From: Thermoactinospora rubra
Lineage (GTDB): Bacteria > Actinomycetota > Actinomycetes > Streptosporangiales > Streptosporangiaceae
Assembly: GCF_002093975.1 (NCBI RefSeq)
Contig: NZ_KZ084330.1
Location: 1-64,000, forward strand
DNA: 64,000 nt
Direction of reading: 5' to 3'
The position numbers and the translations under genes were made by a program. The notes beneath the pieces were generated by a model, which worked only from the letters and a program-made list of their open reading frames with translations, was not told where the DNA came from and did not search any database. Of this stretch, positions 59,188 through 64,000 are shown one piece after another. Position 1 is the stretch's first letter; each line of letters opens with the position of its first letter.

Positions 59188-60330
59188 CTGGCCCGGCTGT
59201 CGACGCCGGTCCTCAGCCTGGCCCTCATGCTGGTCGTGGCGGAGCGGACGCGGTCGTACGGCGTGGCGGGGCTGGTGCTGACCTGTCACGCGCTGGCCCT
59301 GGCGGTGTGCGCGCCCCTGACCGGACGGCTGGCCGACCGGCGCCGCGCCCGCCCCGTGCTCGTCGCGTTCCTCGCCGCCCACGCGCTCGCCTACGGCACC
59401 CTCCTGGCGGCCCTGGCGCTCGCCGTACCGGCCGCCGCCCTCATCGCCTCGGCCGTCCTGCTGGGCGCCACCACCCCGCCCGCCACCTCGGTCGGCCGGG
59501 CCGCCTGGCCCAGGCTCGTGCCCGCCGAGTCGCTGCCCGCCGCCTACGCGCTGGACAACGCGGTCAACGAGCTCATGTTCGTCGCCGGGCCGGTCCTGGT
59601 CTCCGTGCTGCTGCTGGCCGCACCCGCCCAGGCGATCGTGGCCGGGGCGGGTGCGGCCCTGCTGCTGGGCGTCGCCCTGCTGGCGGCCTCGCCCGCCGTA
59701 CGGGACCACACCCCGGCCGGGCGGCCCACCGGCTCACGCGGCAGGCTCGCCCGGCTGTCCGGGCCGCTCGCGCACCGTCCCACGCTCGTGGTCCTCGCCG
59801 TGGCCGCCACCGCGGCCTTCGCCTTCGGCTGCCTGCGCGTCGCCACCCTGGCCGCGGCCACCGTCAGCGGCGCGCCGGCCGCCGCCGGGGTCCTCATGGG
59901 CCTGCTGTCGGCCGGCGCGCTCGCCGGGGGACTGCTGTACGGCACGCGCACCTGGCCGTTCAGCGGCCGGACGATGCTCATCGCGCTCTCCCTGGCCGAC
60001 GCCGCCATCCTGCTCGCCGACGCCGCGCCGACCGGCTTGGCCGCGCTGGCGGCGCTGGTCGCCCTGACCGGGCTGCTGCAGGGGCCGCGCGACGCGCTCC
60101 AGGCCACGCTGCTGGCCGGCCACACGCCCGCCGAGCACCGCACCGAGGCCTTCTCCTGGCTCAACACGTTCATGTGGACCGGCTACGGCCTGGGCGCGGC
60201 CATCGCGGGCCGGCTGACCGGGCCGCTGGACGGCGGCGCGCCCGCCTTCCTGGCCGCCGCGGCGGTCGCCCTGCTGGGGGCGGCGCTGGCGGCGGCCTGC
60301 TACCGGCCCGCGTCGGCGGAGCCGGGCTGA
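59107..60330 (+). CDS. MFS transporter with lost 5' end
   Basis: MFS homology begins near 59161 (RQLAAALLARLSTPVLSLAL). It includes the loop LTGRLADRRRARPVLVAF, and about 11 of 12 membrane segments are present. The nearest in-frame start is GTG 59107, inside the divergent CGNR gene and without a ribosome site. The first half-helix and start of the gene seem deleted together with the CGNR 5' end. C-terminal parts (TEAFSWLNTFMWTGYGLGAA) are normal for actinobacterial efflux MFS. It overlaps the convergent GT2 gene by 31 bases. Confidence 0.72.
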   Translation: MAGEGGRERGAVQPVGRGVPRQLAAALLARLSTPVLSLALMLVVAERTRSYGVAGLVLTCHALALAVCAPLTGRLADRRRARPVLVAFLAAHALAYGTLLAALALAVPAAALIASAVLLGATTPPATSVGRAAWPRLVPAESLPAAYALDNAVNELMFVAGPVLVSVLLLAAPAQAIVAGAGAALLLGVALLAASPAVRDHTPAGRPTGSRGRLARLSGPLAHRPTLVVLAVAATAAFAFGCLRVATLAAATVSGAPAAAGVLMGLLSAGALAGGLLYGTRTWPFSGRTMLIALSLADAAILLADAAPTGLAALAALVALTGLLQGPRDALQATLLAGHTPAEHRTEAFSWLNTFMWTGYGLGAAIAGRLTGPLDGGAPAFLAAAAVALLGAALAAACYRPASAEPG

Positions 60331-61043
60331 GCCGTCCCCTGGTTGAGGGCGCGCCGCATGTCCGCCACCGCGCGCAGCGTGCCGCGCACGGTGCCGGTGA
60401 CCTTGGAACGGCCCTCCCGGCGCAGGTAGTCCACCTCCACCTCGCTGATGCGCCACCCCGCGGCGGCGGCCCGCAGCACCATCTCCAGCGGGTAGCCGAA
60501 ACGCCGGTCGGCCAGGCCCAGGGCCAGGAGCGGCTCCCGGCGGCAGGCCCGCATCGGTCCCAGGTCGCGCAACGGCACGCCGGTACGGCGGCGCAGGTCG
60601 CGGGCCAGCACGGCGTTGCCGAGCCGGGCGTGCGGCGGCCAGGCGCCGCGCTCGCGGGGCACCCGCCGCCCGAGCACCAGGTCGCTCCGCCCGTCCAGGA
60701 CCGGCAGCGCCACCGCGGGCAGCTGGCGGGGGTCGAGGGAGGCGTCGGCGTCCATGAAGCACACGACGTCGGCGGTCGCGGCGGACAGCCCGGCGTGGCA
60801 GGCGGCGCCGAAACCGCGCCGCGGCTCGGCGACCACCCGCGCGCCCAGCCGGGCGGCGACCTCGGCCGAGCCGTCGGTGGAGCCGTTGTCGACCACGAGG
60901 GGGACGTAGCCGCCGGGCATCCGCTCCAGCACCCAGGCCAGCCCGGCTGCCTCGTTCAGGCAGGGCAGGATCACCTCGGCGGTCATGGGGGTGCCCGCGC
61001 CGGCGGCGGTCGTGTGGTCGGCGGTCGTGTGGTCGGCGGTCAT
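60300..61043 (-). CDS. Family 2 glycosyltransferase
   Basis: The 247-residue GT-A protein has VILPCLNEAAGLAWVLERMP, VDNGSTDGSAEVAARLGA and the DxD site VVCFMDADASL. It resembles dolichol-phosphate-mannose-synthase-like enzymes but has no membrane tail. The ATG overlaps the epimerase stop (ATGA). The first 18 residues contain a tandem TADHT duplication from a 15-base DNA repeat (about 61000-61040). It probably adds a sugar to a lipid or nucleoside carrier together with the neighbouring enzymes. Confidence 0.88.
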   Translation of the reverse strand: MTADHTTADHTTAAGAGTPMTAEVILPCLNEAAGLAWVLERMPGGYVPLVVDNGSTDGSAEVAARLGARVVAEPRRGFGAACHAGLSAATADVVCFMDADASLDPRQLPAVALPVLDGRSDLVLGRRVPRERGAWPPHARLGNAVLARDLRRRTGVPLRDLGPMRACRREPLLALGLADRRFGYPLEMVLRAAAAGWRISEVEVDYLRREGRSKVTGTVRGTLRAVADMRRALNQGTAQPGSADAGR

Positions 61044-62020
61044 GAGAAGGCGAACTCCTTCATCCCCGCGTCGAAACCGCACGCCGCCCGGAAGCCGAGC
61101 CCGGCGCGGGCCCTGTCCGGCGAGGCGACGATGTGGCGGACGTCGCCCAGCCGGTACTCGCCGGTGACGACCGGGGCGGGGCCGCCGCGCGCGGCCGCCA
61201 GGGCGGCGGCCATCTCGCCCACGGTGCGGGGCGTGCCGCTGGCGATGTTGTAGGCGGCCAGCGTGCCCGGCGGCGGCACGGTCGTGGCCGCCGCGAGGTT
61301 GGCGCGGGCGACGTCGCGGACGTGGACGAAGTCCCGCAGCTGGCGCCCGTCCTCGAACACCCTCGGCGGCCTGCCCGCCTCCAGCGCGGAACGGAAGATC
61401 GCGGCGACGCCCGCGTACGGGGTGTCGCGCGGCATCCGCGGCCCGTAGACGTTGTGGTAGCGGAGCGCCACCGCGTGGCCGCCGGTCTCCCGCGCCCAGT
61501 TGGCGGCCAGGTGCTCCTGGGCAAGCTTGGAGGTGGCGTAGGCGTTGCGGGGGTCGGGCGGCGCGTCCTCGCCGATGACCGCGTGGGCGAGGGCCGCGCC
61601 GCAGCGCGGGCAGGGCGGCTCGAACCGGCCCCGCTCGAGGTCGGCGACGGCGCGCGGCCCCGGCCTGACGCGGCCGTGCTCGGGGCAGTCGTAGGCGCCC
61701 TCCCCGTAGATCACCATGGAGGAGGCGAGCACGAGCCGCCCGATGCCGTGCCTGGCCATGGCGGCCAGCAGGACGGCGGTGCCGTGCACGTTGACCGAGG
61801 CGTAGTCCGGCAGGTCGGAGACGTCCACGCCGAGGCCCACCTTGGCCGCCTGGTGCGCCACCAGGTCCGCGCCGGGCAGCACCCGGTCCAGGGCGGCGTC
61901 GTCGCGCACGTCGAGCCCGTCCGCGACGTCCAGCCCCACCACCTCGTGACCGGCCGCCTCGAACTCCTCCACCACGTGGCTCCCGATGAACCCGGCCGAG
62001 CCGGTGACGATCACCCTCAC
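61040..62020 (-). CDS. NAD-dependent sugar epimerase/dehydratase with zinc-knuckle insert
   Basis: The 326-residue extended SDR starts at GTG 62020 with VIVTGSAGFIGSHVVEEFE. It has the catalytic SSMVIYGEG (Ser) and YATSKLAQEHL (YxxxK). Between them is an insertion with AYDCPEHGRVRPGPR and EPPCPRCGAALAH, whose Cys-His and CxxC sites could bind zinc; normal GalE-like enzymes lack it. It should act on a nucleotide-sugar in the same pathway as the GT2. Confidence 0.88.
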   Translation of the reverse strand: MRVIVTGSAGFIGSHVVEEFEAAGHEVVGLDVADGLDVRDDAALDRVLPGADLVAHQAAKVGLGVDVSDLPDYASVNVHGTAVLLAAMARHGIGRLVLASSMVIYGEGAYDCPEHGRVRPGPRAVADLERGRFEPPCPRCGAALAHAVIGEDAPPDPRNAYATSKLAQEHLAANWARETGGHAVALRYHNVYGPRMPRDTPYAGVAAIFRSALEAGRPPRVFEDGRQLRDFVHVRDVARANLAAATTVPPPGTLAAYNIASGTPRTVGEMAAALAAARGGPAPVVTGEYRLGDVRHIVASPDRARAGLGFRAACGFDAGMKEFAFS

Positions 62021-62188
62021 ACCGCCGACGCTAACCAGGGGCCCCGCCGGGTTGAAGCTCACGGCCGATCCCGTTCGCGAGCCGTAAGAACTCGACACCC
62101 CACCCGATCTCCCCGGCCGGGATCCTCGCCCCTCGCACGATTTCCTCAGCCGGCGAGGTGAACGCCCCACAAGATCCCCGGTTCCCGA

Positions 62189-62322
62189 GCCGATGAGGTG
62201 GGCGGGTGCGGGGTGGCGGGGGCTTGCTACGGCGAGGGTCGCCACTCCGGCAGGTCCTGCCTGGGTCCTGGGCCGGTGAGGTGGGCAGGGTGCGCGGTGG
62301 CGGGGTCCCGTGACGGGGAGGG
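62189..62322. repeat. Imperfect direct repeat of about 50 bp in the epimerase-transferase gap
   Basis: 62189-62239 and 62272-62322 share GCCGRTGAGGTGGGC, then GGTGCGSGGTGGCGGG, then ACGGSGAGGG. Both lie in the 395-base divergent gap 62021-62415, which otherwise holds no gene I can support. A spaced G-rich repeat like this could be a duplication relic or regulatory. Confidence 0.5.
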
Positions 62323-62415
62323 CCGCCCCCTTCCTCCAGGCCGCATTTCTTACGGATCACGGACGTCCTGAGCCGCGACGGCCGCACATCGCGCTCGCGG
62401 TGCGAGGCTGCTGCC

Positions 62416-63723
62416 GTGAGGCGACGGACGTTCTGGGTGGGCGCGGTCCTGGCGGCCCTCGTCGCCGTCCTGGTGAGGACGTCCCTCGGGCCGCCCGGCC
62501 TGCTGGGCTGGTACCTGGCCGCCTGGGCGCTGTTCGCCGCCGCGCTGTGGCTGGCCCGCGGGCTGCCCCGGCGGCGCCTGGCCGCCCTCGCGGTCGGCGG
62601 CGGGATCGCCGTGGCCGCGACCGGCCTGGCCGCCCCGCCGAGCACCAGCACCGACTCCTACCGCTACGCCTGGGACGGCCGCGTCCAGGCGGCCGGCGTC
62701 TCGCCCTACGACCACCCGCCCGCCGACCCCGCCCTCGCCCGGCTGCGCGACGACTGGCTGTTTCCTCCCGGCTGCGGCCGGCCCTTCTGCACCCGCATCA
62801 ACCGGCCCGCCGTCCACACGATCTACCCGCCCGTCGCCCAGGCGTACTTCCTGCTCGTCCACCTGCTCTCACCCGAAGGCTCCCGCCACAAGCCGCTGCA
62901 GGTGGGCGGCGCCCTGATGGCCGTGCTGGTCACCCTGGCGCTGTGCCGGTGGCACGGCGCGCGGGCGGCGGCCTGCTGGGCCTGGTGCCCCGCCGTACCG
63001 GCAGAGGCGGTCAACAACGCCCACGTCGACATGCTCGGCGTGCTGCTCGTGGTGCTGGCTTTCTGCGTGACGCGCGGCAGGGGAGCGCTGCTCGGCGCGG
63101 CGGTGGCGGCCAAGCTGCTGCCCGCGACGGCCCTGCCGGGCGCGCTGTCCGGGGTGTTGCGCGACGGCGTGGACCGGCGGCGGATCCTGCGGATCATCGG
63201 GCCCGCCGCGCTGGTCGTCGTCCTGGCCTACCTGCCCTACGCGCTGGCCTCCCGGGCTTCCGTGCTGGGCTACCTGGCCGGGTACGTCGAGGAGGAGGGG
63301 CTGGACGACCCGTCGGCGCGCGAGCGGTACGCCCTGCTGCGGCTCGTCCTGCCCGACTCCTGGGCGCCGCCGGCGGCGATCGCCCTGCTGGCCTTGGTCA
63401 TGCTGCACGTGCTGCGCCGCGGGGACCCCGGCCGCCCCTGGCACGGCGCGCTGCCGGTCGCCGGCTCCCTCCTGCTGCTGGTCACGCCGGCCTACTCCTG
63501 GTACGCCCTGCTCGTCGTCGCGCTGGCCGCCATGGCCGGCCGGTGGGAGTGGCTGGGCGTGGCACTGGCCGGCGCCGTCGCCTACCTGTCGGGTCCGGCG
63601 ACCGTCCCGGGTCCGGCGACCCTCGCGTACGGCCTGGCCGCCTCGGCGGTCCTGGCCTGCTGGGCCGTACGTCGTGCCGAGAGGATTGGACACGCCCATG
63701 ACGCAGATCTTGGTCATCGCTAA
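62416..63723 (+). CDS. Polytopic mannosyltransferase-like membrane protein (GT87-type)
   Basis: The 435-residue protein has about ten membrane segments. After the first TM region it has TSTDSYRYAWDGRVQAAGVSPY, whose acidic/aromatic loop resembles the catalytic region of GT-C transferases (GT87/DUF2029). It also has PAVHTIYPPVAQAYF and a late PAYSWYALLVVALAAMAG. It probably uses a polyprenyl-phosphate sugar outside the membrane. The GTG at 62416 starts it, and its end overlaps the next gene by 26 bases. Confidence 0.82.
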   Translation: MRRRTFWVGAVLAALVAVLVRTSLGPPGLLGWYLAAWALFAAALWLARGLPRRRLAALAVGGGIAVAATGLAAPPSTSTDSYRYAWDGRVQAAGVSPYDHPPADPALARLRDDWLFPPGCGRPFCTRINRPAVHTIYPPVAQAYFLLVHLLSPEGSRHKPLQVGGALMAVLVTLALCRWHGARAAACWAWCPAVPAEAVNNAHVDMLGVLLVVLAFCVTRGRGALLGAAVAAKLLPATALPGALSGVLRDGVDRRRILRIIGPAALVVVLAYLPYALASRASVLGYLAGYVEEEGLDDPSARERYALLRLVLPDSWAPPAAIALLALVMLHVLRRGDPGRPWHGALPVAGSLLLLVTPAYSWYALLVVALAAMAGRWEWLGVALAGAVAYLSGPATVPGPATLAYGLAASAVLACWAVRRAERIGHAHDADLGHR

Positions 63724-64000
63724 GGAACCCGTGCCCGGCCGGGTCAAGACCCGGCTCACCCCGCCCTTCAGCCCGGCCCAGGCCGCGGAGCTGGCCGCGG
63801 CGGCGCTGGAGGACACCCTGCGCGCGGTCGCCGCCGCGCCCGCCACCCAGCGCGTGCTGGCACTGGACGGCCGGCCGGGCGGCTGGCTGCCCGACGGCTT
63901 CGTGGTGATCCCGCAACGCGGCGCGGGCCTGGACGAACGCCTGGCAGCGGCGTTCGCCGACGCCTGCCGGCTGCGGCCCGGGCCCGCCGTCCTGATCGGC
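63698..64000 (+). CDS. TIGR04282-type (DUF2064) glycosyltransferase, cut by the window end
   Basis: The first 101 residues are visible: MTQILVIAKEPVPGRVKTRL, followed by LTPPFSPAQAAELAAAAL and IPQRGAGLDERLAAAF. This matches the TIGR04282 glycosyltransferase family (arsenosugar-type DUF2064). It is coupled to the GT87-type gene by a 26-base overlap. With the GT2 and epimerase it forms a glycan or glycolipid gene group that continues to the right. Confidence 0.85.
   Translation, partial: MTQILVIAKEPVPGRVKTRLTPPFSPAQAAELAAAALEDTLRAVAAAPATQRVLALDGRPGGWLPDGFVVIPQRGAGLDERLAAAFADACRLRPGPAVLIG

Noticed and set aside
61000..61043. Short tandem 15-bp repeat as a mobile or CRISPR-like element
   Set aside because: Only two to three copies occur, and they encode part of the GT2 N-terminus (TADHT duplication), so simple slippage is enough.
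1..64000. CRISPR array, tRNA or rRNA genes
   Set aside because: No regularly spaced palindromic repeats with spacers, no cloverleaf-like sequences and no rRNA-like segments were noticed. The tandem arrays at 26761 and 40032 have no spacers.

Overview
The window is very GC-rich chromosomal DNA with actinomycete-style genes: GTG starts, ATGA/GTGA overlaps, Tat and lipoprotein signals, and many TetR, GntR, ROK, IclR and MarR regulators. A soil actinomycete is the best reading, and Streptosporangiales-like is only a guess because no rRNA or marker gene is present. I see no tRNA, rRNA, CRISPR array, insertion sequence, prophage or biosynthetic megacluster. The content is carbohydrate uptake and breakdown, small regulator-target pairs, and several decayed genes.

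Layout. 1-2.4 kb: the end of an unknown gene, a strong terminator, an RpiR regulator and a decayed amino-acid ABC transporter operon. 2.6-11.3 kb: a tightly overlapping operon of sugar ABC importer, HutC-type GntR regulator, ROK kinase, DUF4127 protein, FAD-dependent oxidoreductase and NanE epimerase. A convergent secreted GHL10 glycosidase (11.5-13.9 kb) follows and carries the same TGGTACGGACCA operator as the operon. 14.2-15 kb: a methyltransferase scar and a DNA-glycosylase-like gene. 15-21.3 kb: a TctABC tricarboxylate transporter, divergent TctD/TctE two-component genes and a TAXI binding protein. 21.5-23.7 kb: a LacI-operator-controlled pectate lyase and a DUF1062 protein. 24-30.7 kb: a protoglobin/MarR pair, two P450s, a degenerate ATPase-domain protein and an ArsR-rhodanese/MFS pair.

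30.7-37.3 kb: a TetR, an ArsC-like protein, an SDR fragment, a CopC/YcnI copper cluster with two paralogous membrane proteins, and a NarL-type two-component system. 37.3-40 kb: TetR, acyl-CoA dehydrogenase and SDR around a perfect palindrome. 40.1-51.7 kb: an eight-gene operon (GH36, two permeases, binding protein, PhoD, GH27, GH20, tyrosine phosphatase) opposite a ROK repressor. 51.7-54.3 kb: a GH16 enzyme, truncated SDR and TetR genes and an intact TetR. 54.3-58.6 kb: a sugar-acid cassette (dehydrogenase, lactonase, IclR, IlvD-type dehydratase). 58.7-60.3 kb: a head-to-head CGNR/MFS pair with both 5' ends missing. 60.3-64 kb: GT2, epimerase, polytopic mannosyltransferase-like protein and a cut-off TIGR04282 transferase.

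Two loci look like glycan-scavenging systems. In the first, a secreted GHL10 enzyme, an importer, a ROK kinase and NanE point to an N-acetylmannosamine-containing glycan, with DUF4127 and the flavoprotein as unassigned steps. In the second, alpha-galactosidases, a beta-hexosaminidase, PhoD and a phosphatase suggest a phosphorylated glycopolymer such as teichoic acid. The assignments are from family recognition by eye; substrates are inference.
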